DNA of 64,000 nucleotides, taken from positions 7,254,001-7,318,000 of the forward strand of contig CM059622.1 in assembly GCA_030435675.1 (NCBI GenBank), given 5' to 3'. Under the pieces are notes generated by a model. It ran no database searches and was not told the DNA's origin. It saw only the letters and a program-made list of their open reading frames with translations. The position numbers and the translations under genes were made by a program. This document shows, piece after piece, positions 42,859 to 57,361 of this stretch (within the stretch, counting starts at the first letter, position 1; each line of letters starts with the position of its first letter). The stretch is from Steinernema hermaphroditum. Taxonomy: Eukaryota; Nematoda; Chromadorea; Rhabditida; Steinernematidae.

Positions 42859-45118
42859 ATGAAGAGAGTGAAGTCGAAGTCCCTCGTGTGAGTCCAGAGC
42901 GCCGCCCTTCTCGCGATCTGACATCGTTAGCTTTTCAGAAGCTCTGGAACGAAGGCACTCAACATCTCGCCGAAAACTATTAGCGAAACGACCTTGGACA
43001 AGCATTCCTCACCTGGAAGCACCTCCGACTCGGACCACAAGTTCGTGAAGGGGAAAATACGTTCGGCCTACAAAAAGAAGAAGAACGCTCTGGCCATCGC
43101 TGCAGCGTCGAAGTTGAAGAAAACCCCACGCAAATCGGGCGTCGTGACTCCTGCAGCGACACCCGGAAGTGTCAAGAGACCCGTTGGTCGGCCTCCGAAG
43201 AGCGGAAAGAAAAAGGAATCACTGAGGATGCACTTGTTCGATACTTCCCCGCAAATGGCCGAACCGAAGAAGCGTGACCGTGAGCTGGACGCTGAGGATT
43301 CCGAGGTTTGAAAGTACGGTGTGACGGCGGTGATTACCACGATCTGTTGTAGAACATGGAAGCCAAACGAGTTCGTCTTGAAGAGACCACTGAAAACCGA
43401 AAAGTGTTCGGAGAACGTAACATTGAAAACTCTCTGAGAGGAGCTGACAGTGAAACAGTTCGGCCAGGTGAGATTACGTTTTTTTGTGCATATCATTCGT
43501 TTGCTCTTCAGATACACCCAATTTCATGGATGTCACAATTGAGACCACTTTGGCTGGTGGTAATCCAGAAGTACTTATGGTCGTCCAGGACAGCAACCAC
43601 AATGAAGTACTGGCCACAACTGATCCCATTCCTGCCACTCCAGTAACCGGAATGGCGCGGACTCAAGAACAACGCACGCCGGGAAGCATTTTGAAACGCC
43701 GTGAAGGTGACGTGTTCTCACCAAAGGTAGGCATTTGGCTTATTTACTCTCGTATTCCCTGAATGGTTTAGACAAACAGCAGTCGCCGCGTCCATTTCGA
43801 CTGGAATGGCGAAGAAGAAGAACAGAGAGCCAGTCCAAGTACTCCCCTGATGCGTCGTCCATCGCGCGCCCGACAGTCGCTCATCGCATCTCTGGATGCC
43901 CTCGATGCAAAGTGCGCCGCAAAGACTATTGATGAGCTCGCTGAAAAGCCAGAAGAAGTCGTCACTGACGGCGATTTTAAGCATATCTACCCAAAGCTGG
44001 TGTCTTGCTCGAAGCCTGCTGCCAGCATTTGCAAGGAGCTGATGGAGCCATCTGCGTATGTTTACAAATCCTGGGAATAGCTCTTACAATAATTTTAGTT
44101 CTTATGCTGCAAGGACCTACTTCGCCGCTAAGAAGATCAAGACTGTTGGTGATTTGGCTCGCTTGAGCAAGCGGGATATTTCGAAAATGCCGTTTGTGGT
44201 CCCTAAAGTGGCCACTCTCAAGGAAAGGCTCGATCTCATCATGAAGGGGGAGATGCAGCTGATCGTATGCTTCGTTTTCGTGACATTTCATTTATATGGA
44301 TGTTGCAGCAGAAAGATATCCCTCCGCAGTCCCAGTCACTTCTGCTAACTGAAGCAGCAGAAAAGAGTTCCTCACAAGAATTCGACCAGAACATCGCTGA
44401 AGTCTCTGACGAGGTTATCGTCTTATCGGATACTGAACTTAGCAGTCAGGATAGTGAAGTGATCGTCAGTGACGATCCCAGTGAAACTACGGAGCTGGTG
44501 AAGTGTGTGGCTAGCGATCACCATCAATCTTTGCCAATGTCTGCTGAAGCTCCTTCACGAGAACCGCTCACCGAGGAAATGGTAGAAGAAACTCCTGTGG
44601 GAGAAGAGGAGGAAGATGAAATGCCAGTGATTGAAGAAGATCACCTGAAAGAAGTGGTAAATGCAGAGCTGATGGAAGAAGCCGACATGGAGGAGCATGA
44701 AGATCAGCTGGAGCCCGGACCGATCGAAGCACCCCCCGCCCCACATCATGGCGGCGAGTGGCCAGAAGCCGAGCCCGCCCGTACTGCACCGGAAGCCAAA
44801 GCCGAGGAAATTGCAGAGGTGTCGTTCCAAAAAAGTGTCTACGCAGGAATTCAGCTCGTGGGACCCGTTTGGACCCAAAGTTTTGAAGCCATCCGTGATC
44901 TCTACAGAAGCGGACCCTTCATTGTAGACGGCGTCAGCGAGTTCGTGGCGGCCGCTCGCGAATCGATGCCTAAGCAGGCGAGCGCCTCCCTTGGCCAGAT
45001 GTCGTACGAGGAGCTGGTGAATGTCCGTCGTGTGACGCGGGATGCCTTCTTTGCCGTAGCCAACCTTGTGGACGATGAATTCCAGAAGTACGAAAGGAAG
45101 TTTGTGGGAAAAGAGTGA
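42859..45118 (+). CDS. RIF1: RIF1-like replication-timing protein, short form with PP1-docking motifs
   Basis: Seven exons (42859-42887, 42939-43305, 43353-43467, 43512-43726, 43772-44055, 44099-44264, 44309-45118) give 661 codons. A basic, disordered start contains an AT-hook-like RPVGRPPKSGKKK. PP1-docking motifs follow: SILK (residues 229-232) and RVHF (248-251), in the order and spacing typical of RIF1. Residues about 316-392 match the RIF1 C-terminal domain (YPKLVSCSKPAASI, then KKIKTVGDLARLS and FVVPKVATLKERL). RIF1 brings protein phosphatase 1 to origins and chromatin and restrains origin firing. A long acidic stretch and a C-terminal helix-rich segment of about 100 residues follow and match nothing I know. 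The HEAT-repeat body of usual RIF1 (over 1000 residues) is absent; upstream lies a transposon and then another gene. Confidence 0.82.
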
Positions 45119-45231
45119 CTTCATCCCTCGGTCTCATTCTCTGAATCTCAAATCAAATATTGCGTTGTAACCGATTAAATCGGGTTGTTGACCTTTCTGT
45201 CCACTCTGGTGCAACTTGGTAGAGCATTTAT

Positions 45232-45237
45232 AATAAA
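45232..45237 (+). other. Poly(A) signal AATAAA of the RIF1-like gene
   Basis: About 115 bp after the TGA at 45116-45118. Confidence 0.7.
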
Positions 45238-46116
45238 CACGCTGGTGTCGGTTCTTTCGGTGTTGTGGTCCCACATAAAGGTGCTAGAGAGGAGGCTCAA
45301 GAGAGGAAATCAAGCTGAACGGTGGATCCTCACAGTCATCCCTGTACCTTATCCACTGTGGATTCTTTCCACCGATAACCAACGATGCTTATGTGCTTGT
45401 CACTCTGAGATCCTGTTCACCGATTCGAACTTTACAGTTTTTTTTGTAAATATCGTGGTGGGACCACCTAGTGCGCGAAAACGTGGAGGGCGAATTTGCA
45501 TGAAGGTGGCCGATGAAAGCGAATGCCGGCGTTCCGATCGATTTCTTTTGCTGAGGTGTCTTCGGATTTCCCGTTTGTTTCTAGAGATTCGCCGTCACGG
45601 TTACGGTATTCAAATCTGTTAGCTGTAAAACCTTTCCCAAGCAGCTGGAACAGTTCTCGAATTATTTGATCCTCTTTCCCGCTGTCGTTGATCGTATCCA
45701 TTTTCCACAGTTCCTTTGTCATTCAAAGTCCCCATTTTAGGCGCGAAACCTTTCTGCTCGCTCATAACCTTATGTTCGCCAATCGATATTTTCATCGCGG
45801 TAAGATCTCTAATCCGATCTTCCTCTTTGAGTGCTGTCCTAGTTCCTCCTCTAAATTATCAAACATCAGTCCATATCAGGGACTTCGATCATGATTTAAT
45901 TTGGTTAACTTCTGTGTTCCTTGTTCCCTGCTTTTCTTTATTTTAACCCCTTGCAGCATTCACTGATCTTATGTCACTGGAATCCTCACCATCGAATTTT
46001 CGTGACTGTTTTAGCCGACTTAACATGTTCCGCTTTCTGTTTACTTTACGAGTATTTTCATATTGTAAAACTTATTGTTCACTTGGTTCCTTTCCAGGTT
46101 GCCATCTCCGGCTGAA
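45238..46116. other. Spacer between RIF1-like and ORC1 genes
   Basis: About 0.9 kb. One minus-strand frame (45468-45722, 84 codons starting MTKELWKMDT and containing EDQIIRELFQLL) looks coding-like but has no splice partner or family. T-rich sequence runs up to the ORC1 acceptor TTTCCAG at 46097. The spacer is longer than a typical operon gap, so ORC1 probably has its own promoter. Confidence 0.4.
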
Positions 46117-48484
46117 ATGGGGAGAACTCAAGCGCAACAGGAAACGGAGAGTGTTTCGGATGTGAACGTTCGTGTGCTCCGATCGCGTTCGAAGTCTCGC
46201 GCTCCTCTTGGCGAAGCGTCAGCGCTTCGGAAACCGCCTCCCGGAGTGAGACGTTCTTCCCGCCTGACTCGCCAGAATTCCATAAAGAGTCCAGTGAAAG
46301 TTCAACAACGGACGCCGATGAAGCGAAGAAGCAGCGACAAAGAGAATGGAACTCCGATCCCTGCACGCTCCACCTGCGTTCAACCTCTAAAGTGCATGTA
46401 CTTGGACATGGATGCTGAAGAGGAAGAGCAACAGGACTTGTCGCTGAGCCCACCGCAAGCGAAAACTCTGCCAGCGAATGTGGAAGAAACTCCGAAGACG
46501 AAGGCGATGATGAACCAGTTGCAGGCGGTTGTTTTCTCTTCTTCTCGCTCAGAATCTTATGGCTGTGCATTTAGATAGAGCTGAACAGTGTGAAAAAGAC
46601 TCCAACGCGAACCCGTGCACGACCAAAGGCCGCTAAGACTCTCGAATCGACGATGAAAGACATGAAACTGTCTTCGGGGAAGAAGCTATCGAAGGAGGAG
46701 GTGGACAGGCCGTCCACATCCACTCGGAGCGCAAGACGCAGCTTGTTCAACCCCAACGACATCAAAAAAGAGCGGGGTGCGCGGGAAGAAGGAGCTCTGA
46801 GTCTGACGGTTCGTCTCAAAAAACGAAGTTCGAAGTGCTGGGGCATACCTGGTCCGGACAGTCCTTTCGGCGTCACTCGGAAGCCAACAAGAGTCGGAGG
46901 CGCGCGAAAGTCAACTCGAGTTCAGAGAGACGACTCTTTTACCATTCAGAGTAGCGAGGAGGACAGTTCCGAGTAAGATGGGTAGCTGTGGATCTGGAAA
47001 CATTGACACCATTTCAGTGAAGAACCTCTGGCGGAAATCGACGAGTCTGATCACGAAGACGATTGCATCGCTGATTGCCACCGAAGCATCAAGAAAACTC
47101 CGAAGAAGATGCTCCGATCGAAAGCCACCAGCCGCGTCAGAAACGTTTCTAAGGATCTGGGAGTCTCTCCTAAGAAGAAACTCAAGACGGAAACCAAGAA
47201 GTTGGTCCGTCTCCGCTTTAGGGACTTCTTCACTCCTGAAATTCTTTCAGAAGCCGAACACTCTAGCATGGGTGCGATCACAGCTGTGCGCCGCCGTCGT
47301 TCCTGACCGTCTCCCTTGCCGCGAGGATGAATACCGCCACATCGAGACCTTCTTCAAGAACGCAACCGTTAGCAATGGCCAGAGTCAGTCGATGTACATC
47401 AGTGGAGTGCCGGGAACCGGCAAAACTGCCACTGTTCTTCAAGTCGCCAGAATGCTGAGGGACAATCCGAAGTTCCCGAAGTTCAACTTCGTCAGAGTGA
47501 ACGCTATGGAGCTCGCCGATCCCAAGAACTTCTTTCTCGCTGTTTATACCCAGCTCTTTCCTGATCGAGCGAAAAAGAGGATCGCCCTCGGAACAGCTCG
47601 GAGGAAATTGAACGACATGTTCCTCTACAAAGACGCCAACCGTCTTCCTGTTGTTCTGCTCGTCGACGAGGTAAGCAGGTTCAGAATTGTTCGTGCACCA
47701 AGTCGTATTTCAGCTCGATTTGCTATGCACCAAACGCCAAGACATCATCTATGACCTCTTCAATTGGTCGGCAGTTGCGGAATCCCGAGTGAATGTCATC
47801 GCCATCGCCAACACCCTCGATCTGCCAGAAAGAGCTCTTACGCTCCGCATCACAAGTCGCATCGGCTTCAATCGCCTCACCTTCCAACCCTACGAGTTCG
47901 CGCAGATCAGTTCGATTCTCCAGGATCGTCTCCAAGGTGCAAAATGCATCTCGAAGGACGCCTTGCAGCTCGCGAGCCGGAAGGTCGCCTCGATCTCGGG
48001 AGATCTGCGCAAAGCGCTGGATATCGTGAAGCGCGCCGTCGAAATCGCTATCGAACTCGGCAGTGCTTCTTTGGAGCTCAAACACGTAAGATGATCCAGC
48101 TTACAGCATGAGCTCACCTCTAACTCTTAGGTCCAATCGGCGATCGAGGAAGCGAAGTTCGCTTACCGCTCTGAGCTCGTCGCCGCACTATCGTCCCACG
48201 AGAAAACAATCGTCGAAGCACTGCTCGAATTGACCATATCCACTAGGAACGATGAAATAGATTTCGAGCTTATCCTACGTAGGTATCGCGATATATCCCG
48301 CAACAAAGGTGTGGCGCCTCTCTCGGCCACCGCTGCATATGCCTGTGCGTTGCGCTTGTGCAATTGTGGCCTGTTGAAGACCGACAACAACGGAAACCTC
48401 GGATGGCTGTACAGAACAATGCGTTTGGTGATGTCACCGGAGGATCTACGATGTTGTTTCAATCTACAAAAGGATAGTTCCTAG
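46117..48484 (+). CDS. ORC1: Origin recognition complex subunit 1
   Basis: Six exons (46117-46530, 46575-46972, 47018-47204, 47251-47670, 47714-48085, 48131-48484) give about 714 codons; exon 1 could end three bases earlier. The first 330 residues are basic and disordered, with SP/TP sites suited to CDK control, and no BAH domain is seen. The AAA+ ATPase follows: PDRLPCREDEY, Walker A GVPGTGKT (residues 385-392), Walker B LLVDELD, sensor IANTLDLPER, then SRIGFNRLTFQPY and SGDLRKALDI. A winged-helix domain ends the protein (LRRYRDISRNKGVAPLS). ORC1 binds ATP in the ORC complex and loads MCM2-7 at origins. An acceptor TTTCCAG (46097) lies 20 bp before the ATG with no coding exon upstream. It converges on MCM4; the stops are 248 bp apart. 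Confidence 0.95.
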
Positions 48485-48534
48485 TTCTCAAGAATTTTAC
48501 AAGTTGTCATGTTTTTGTGACTCTAAGCTTTCAA

Positions 48535-48540
48535 AATAAA
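48535..48540 (+). other. Poly(A) signal AATAAA of ORC1
   Basis: About 50 bp past the TAG at 48482-48484, inside the short spacer shared with convergent MCM4. Confidence 0.75.
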
Positions 48541-48732
48541 CAGCTGATTATCAGCCTGCCACACAATTTGCAACTGGGCTCGGCGACTTCAGTTTATGTC
48601 TACAGTCTGGAAAGCAAACGCTCTGTCTGTAAGCTCAGAAAAGCAGGACTAGAAAGCCACATTCACTCAAAATCGTTCATCAAACGCACAAATCCTGTAC
48701 AACACAAAATGTCAAAATGCTAGACGGAAAGG

Positions 48733-51505
48733 TTAATCCAAGGTCCTGTCGGTCGCAACGTAGCGGATCTTATCACCGGTGACGACGATCTCTTCCCGCT
48801 TGGTTAATTCTCGCAGAGCTTCCGTGAAGTGGTTGGCGTCGAAGTGCTTCGTATTGTTCTGGTGGAGCTGATAGAGTAGCTTCTTCTGAGCGATTGTGAC
48901 AGACTTCTTCGACTTGAGCTCCTGGCGAATCATCTCAACGACATCGTTCACGATTTGCTTCGATGAAGCACTGAGACCGCCAGAGATGATTCCCATGTCG
49001 ATGCGCCCAGTGTTGGGATCGGTGAGCGATTGGCGCATAGCTTCACGATGTAGACTAAAAACACAGAGGTTGCCCGACTACCAAGGGGAAGACGGTCATT
49101 ACCTGTAGGCGTCTTCGACGTCATCCGCCGAAACTACGTTTGAAAGACGTATCTTAGCGAACGCCTCCGACAAACGAATGAGAGACTCCAGTTGGCGAGG
49201 ATACGCGCTGACCTGACCAGTTTTTGCACCGAACTCGCGCATCTTTAGGTACTTATCGATGAGCGCACTCTGAGATACATTGTCCAACTTCGGGTGAACA
49301 GTTTCTTTAGCGTAGGCAATGTAATCCCTGCAACACGTCAGTGATAAGGCCAGAAAAATAACAAAGGCGCTACCTGAGAAGAGCCATATTAACTTCCTCG
49401 TTTGCCATGTCTTCCTTTGTTTTAAAGTACAACGAAACGAGATGGTTTCCGAGCTGCCGATCATATGTTTCGTTTTGAGGATCAAGAACAAGGAAGATGA
49501 GATCAAATCGCGAGAGCAGTGTGTGAGGCAGTTGGATGTTGTCGATGATCGTCTTATTGCGATTCCACTTGCTGTCGATGGGGTTCGCACCCGCAAGAAT
49601 CGATGTTCGCGCATTCAGCTGACAGATGATTCCGGCCTTGGCAATGGAGAGCGTCTGTTGCTCCATGACTTCGTGCAGCACCGATCGAGTGCTGTCGTTC
49701 ATTTTGTCGAATTCATCAATACAGCAAACGCCGTTGTCAGCCAGAACAAGGGCACCGGTTTGGAGCACAGCACCGCGAGTATCAGGGTCGCGCGTCACCG
49801 AAGCCGTGAGACCAACGGCGGAACTTCCCTTCCCGGAAGTGTACTGTGCCCGCGGAACTAGTCGGTACACATATTGCAGCAATTGAGACTTTGACGTTCC
49901 GGGATCACCACAAAGGAGGATGTTGACTTCGCTGCGCAGCTTCGTCTTGTTTCCTGTTTCGTCATCCTTCCGGGAGCCGCCGAACAAGAGACAGAGAATT
50001 CCCTTCTTGACGTCATCGTGGCCATAAATGCTTGGAGCGACTGCTTTAGCAAGGCGATCGACGATATCGGGGCGTTTCGAGAGTTCAACAATAGCCGCAA
50101 TGCGCTCTTCGCTCAAGAAACTTCTGGAATAAAGAAAAGGTAAAATATGCATAAAGATTCCTTGTAAGTACCCGTCGCCGGTTTGATGGAGCCGAGATGT
50201 GTCAATTTTTCGGAAGTGAAGGACATCGACATTGGTTCTGTAGACGGAGTTGAGATTTCTTTGGCGAGGATTCGCTCGCATCGCCTGAGCTCGATAGATT
50301 CCGGTTACAGAAATGCGGTCTCCGGGTTGGACGTTCTCAACGAGAGACCCGTGCGCAAACAGTGTGATGGTGTGTGGAGTCTGTCCTGCAGGCATATCAC
50401 CAGGGATTTCTTGCAGCTTGACAATCTGTTTGTCCATGTAGAACGAGCGGTTGAAAATCATCTTGAAGCAGTGACTGTTGTTACAATTGCGGCAAAGCGT
50501 TGGCTCCTCGATACGGCCGCGGTCGACTTCGTTCTCGGCCTGAAAAGAGCGGACATATCAGTGATGAAGATAGAATGAGAACTTACGGTGTATCGGCAAA
50601 TTGTGCACTGGAAGAATCCGGTGCTCGCCTCCGGAATCAACGTTGAGGTTCTGATGACCATTCCGTTGATGGTGATTAACTGGTCAATGTCCGAAGGGTT
50701 CAGACTACGCATGTTACGAGTCTTTTCAGCGTTGAAAGGCCGAATCTCGATGGGAGGCAGCTCCTTGTCATAGCGCTCCTTGTAGATCTCGTTGACGGTC
50801 ATGTCAAGATAAGGGATGACTTCCTAAACAGTTCCATGTTAGAACTGCGTCGTATGGAGTTCATGCCGAAGGATAGGCGATGATCTGTCGGTACAACTCA
50901 TCGTTGAACACTTGAACGTGCTTCAGGTTGACATTGAAGTAAATGTTCTCGCTGTTGAACACCTCCGCAAGACGTTCCGAGTAGTAAGCATGGCTGGTGT
51001 TGATCTCAGAACGCTGGTGCGATTCCACCTCCATTGCGGTTTCATCTTCCTCGAGGTCCTCCGTTCGGAACTGCTCGATGAAGGCGCGGAAAGTCCTCTG
51101 CACATCGGCGACACAGATGCGGGTTCCCCAGATATAAATACGTGCACCATCGTCATTATTTTGATTCGTGCTCTGCATAGCGTCATCGCGGGCATCGATA
51201 CGGATCGTGCGATGGTGGGATGGCATGACACGAAGATCGGCGCGTACGCGAGCTACGCTTGATCTACCACTAGTGCCGCCGCTGGCACTTGTAGCCAGGC
51301 TGAGCATTCCATGCTCCGAGCCGTATCGCATAACACTGGAGCCCTCTGAAAGCACACGACGATGACAATTTCGGAGTTGTAATCGCTCACCGCTTCTGAG
51401 TCGAGACGAGGATGGTGGTGCATTGGAGCGCGATGGACTGTCCAGGTTGGGGAGCGGGCGAAGCGATCCAGGGGCACCTGTTGAGTTGGAGGCTCGCGAC
51501 GACAT
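48733..51505 (-). CDS. MCM4: DNA replication licensing factor MCM4
   Basis: Seven minus-strand exons (51505-51391, 51345-50867, 50823-50587, 50539-50172, 50123-49374, 49327-49103, 49054-48733) give 831 codons. MCM4 is a subunit of the hexameric MCM2-7 helicase. In order: a Ser-rich disordered N-tail (the usual target of DDK and CDK), the MCM N-domain with [13 protein letters not shown], a zinc finger with CTIC and CRNC, the OB-fold ([13 protein letters not shown]), Walker [10 protein letters not shown], Walker [10 protein letters not shown], arginine finger LLSRFD, and a C-terminal winged helix. MCM4 rather than MCM5 is indicated by [14 protein letters not shown], [13 protein letters not shown] and [13 protein letters not shown]. 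Exon 2 to 3 needs a GC-AG intron (50824-50866). The ATG is preceded by a 5' leader of 22 bases starting at a TTGCAG acceptor (528-530 of the 51-kb block, i.e. 51528-51530). Confidence 0.95.
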
Positions 51506-51530
51506 TTTCGAGGCCGGCGTTCACTTCCTG

Positions 51531-54839
<3,309 letters not shown>

Positions 54840-55118
54840 TTGTGCTCACGCTGAGAGTCTTCTTCCACGTCGCGTTTTTTTTACTGAGGCCGATCTGTAA
54901 GGACTGGAGCAAGTGTCCGACGTTCAGAAGTCATTCTCTTTTGGGTTGTGTTGATTCTCCTGTGGTTATCCTGTTATCGATCAGTTCGCTTTTCTAGTCA
55001 CCCTGCCACTTCGTTCCTAAAGATCCCCTAGTGTGTTCGTAATGTCCCCGTTCTCGATCCAGTTATCGCAACCTATCTGTATTCTTTGCGCCTTTCGCTT
55101 TTATTCATTGAATTTGTA

Positions 55119-55124
55119 AATAAA
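55119..55124 (+). other. Poly(A) signal AATAAA of ARHGAP39-like gene
   Basis: 280 bp after the stop, and 101-103 bp before the CTTTAG acceptor (55227-55229) at the start of the next gene on the same strand. Confidence 0.75.
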
Positions 55125-55233
55125 TTATAGGAAATTTGTACAATCCAGTTTCATGATGTGTTTTTCGCTCTATACGCGTATTGATAATATTTCGGGAATC
55201 AGTCGGTATGCCTATGTAATGGACTTTAGGACA

Positions 55234-56944
55234 ATGGGTGACATCGAGGATGGGTTCGACGTAAGGACGCCCGCCGCCAACGGCCCAGGAGTCGGAGTCA
55301 TGGTGAAGCGAAGGGCGCCGAAGACGGCGAAGGACGAGCTCTTCGAAGGCGACAGTTTCGTCCCCGGAACGCGGAAGATCTACGTGCGCACGTGGGGCTG
55401 CTCCCACAACAACTCCGATTCCGAGTATATGGTTTGTCAGCTGCTTTTCGCTCTGTGTCAACCTTCTTAAGGCGGGACTTCTCGAATGCGCCGGATACAA
55501 GATCACCCGCGACGAGAAAGATTCGGCCGACCTGTGGCTGCTCAACAGCTGCACGGTGAAAACTCCTTCTGAGCAACAGGTCGAAAACAATATCGCCGAT
55601 GCGCAGAAGAAGGGCACGAAAGTCGTCGTGGCGGGCTGCGTTTCGCAAGCGGCCCCGAACGAGCCCTGGTTGAAGGATATCTCGATCGTGGGAGTGAAGC
55701 AGATCGATCGCGTCGTGGAGGTCGTCGAGGAAACTCTGAAGGGGAATACGGTGCGCCTCCTCTCGCAGAAGAGAACTGACGCGGCGCTGAATCTTCCTAA
55801 GATGCGGCGAAACGAGCTGATTGAAGTGCTAGCGATCAACAGTGGGTGCTTGAACCACTGTACGTACTGCAAAACGAAGCTCGCTCGCGGCGATCTGAAG
55901 AGCTATCCATTGGAAGAACTCGTCGAACAAGCGCGCACCGCTTTCGAAGTCGATGGCTGCCGCGAACTATGGCTCACTTCTGAGGATCTGGGGGCATGGG
56001 GCCGCGATATTGGAAAGGTACTGAGAAGCTCCATCTCTAGATGCAAACTCGAGTAACTGCAGGTTCTACCCGATTTGCTGAAGGAGCTGGTGAAAGTCAT
56101 CCCCGAAGGTTGCATGATGCGACTGGGAATGACGAATCCGCCCTACATTCTGGATTTCTTGCAAGAGATCGCCGATATCTTGAACCATCCAAGAGTTTAT
56201 TCGTTCCTGCACATTCCTGTGCAAGCGGGTAGCGACGCCGTTTTGAACGACATGAAGCGCGAATACACTAACCGCCACTTCTGCAACATCGTCGACTACA
56301 TGACGGAATAGTGAGTACTGGACCCGTTGACATTGCCTAATAGCCTTTCCAGCGTTTCCGACGTGTACATCGCCACGGACTTCATTTGTGCGTTCCCTAC
56401 CGAAACCGCCGAAGACTTCGAGGAGAGCATGGAGTTGGTGCGGAAGTACAAGTTCCCTTCCCTGTACATCAATCAGTACTACCCGCGCTCAGGAACTCCG
56501 GCGGCGCGGCTCAAGCGTATTCCAACAGATGAGGTGAGAACATCTCTACTCCCGGCTCTGACAAAGATCGTAATCTAGGCTAGAAGACGCACAAATGAGA
56601 TGACGCTTCTTTTCCGCTCGTACAGTCGCTACGGAGAAGACAGGATAGGACAGGAGTATGAGGTCCTCGTGTGCGAAACCGCCTCGGACAAGATCCACCT
56701 GGTCGGACACAACAAGAGCTACGAGCACATCCTGGTTCCCAATCGTCCGGGACTTCTCGGAACGACTACGCGTGTTCGCGTGACAGAAGTCTCCAAATTC
56801 CATATGAAGGCGGTCGAGCTGGATTCCGCCGAGGGGAGGTCGCTACACACTGAGAACTCGCAACTTATCAACCGAGTTCTCCTGGTTTCGGTGGCGCTCA
56901 GCCTGTTGTATTGGATCGTTGTTACTCTCGTTCGATTGTTTTGA
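55234..56944 (+). CDS. CDKAL1: CDKAL1 tRNA methylthiotransferase
   Basis: Five exons (55234-55431, 55472-56017, 56063-56310, 56353-56533, 56579-56944) give 512 codons; an in-frame ATG at 55219 would add five. I prefer 55234 because CTTTAG (to 55229) lies just upstream as a likely trans-splice acceptor. CDKAL1 converts t6A to ms2t6A at position 37 of tRNA-Lys(UUU), using S-adenosylmethionine and two iron-sulfur clusters. Visible: the MTTase N-domain ([32 protein letters not shown], with three cluster cysteines), the radical-SAM CxxxCxxC in [26 protein letters not shown], a TRAM domain ([20 protein letters not shown]), and a C-terminal membrane anchor ([18 protein letters not shown]) that places it on the ER. 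The stop lies 53 bp from that of convergent SDHAF4. Confidence 0.95.
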
Positions 56945-56997
56945 TTTGTTGAAAGAACGAAAGATTGTTAAAACGCTTTATCTAATTGGAACAACAT

Positions 56998-57302
56998 CTA
57001 GAAGTCGCTGACGCGCCCCTTACGCTCCCAATCTCCTAGATGATAACGGATTAAGTCGTGGAACTTCGGATTCGCCTACCGTAGCGAGTGGGTTCCGGGC
57101 CTGCGGGGCCTCCCTGCTCTCCGGTCTCCGGGTTCACGAAGCGCCTCGGCGGTTCGGCGTCGTGCATGCCTAGAGCTGACTTCGGAAGCTCCTTGGCAGG
57201 CTTGATCTTCGGCTGCTGCGTCTTCTGAGTTTTCTTTGGGGCGGAGCAGAAGAAGCGCGCCGAGGTCGCCGGCATACGCGCGTAGAAGAGCGATCGAAGC
57301 AT
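56998..57302 (-). CDS. SDHAF4: Succinate dehydrogenase assembly factor 4
   Basis: Two exons (57302-57080 and 57035-56998) give 86 codons. The start (MLRSLFYARMPATSARFFC) is a mitochondrial presequence. The C-terminal signature NPETGEQGGPAGPEPTRYG joined to DWERKGRVSDF is the diagnostic SDHAF4 motif. The protein binds flavinylated SDHA in the matrix, limits its autoxidation and helps SDH assembly. The 44-nt intron begins GTAGGC, and its donor overlaps a TACGGTA word. The ATG follows an acceptor GATTCCAG directly (57303-57305), a strong trans-splicing candidate. About 60 bp farther upstream a transposon terminus begins, so the promoter is likely inside transposon DNA. Confidence 0.93.
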
Positions 57303-57361
57303 CTGGAATCAAAAGAGAAGCTAGGAGAAGCGGTGAGGGTGGATGGGCGATGGGCAGATCA

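Noticed and set aside
45468..45722. 84-codon minus-strand frame as a gene between RIF1-like and ORC1
   Set aside because: Coding-like composition, but no splice partner, promoter, homologue or poly(A) signal could be tied to it; left as an open question in the spacer entry.
49370..50461. MCM5 assignment
   Set aside because: First impression only. The zinc-finger spacing, [13 protein letters not shown] and [13 protein letters not shown] fit MCM4 clearly better.
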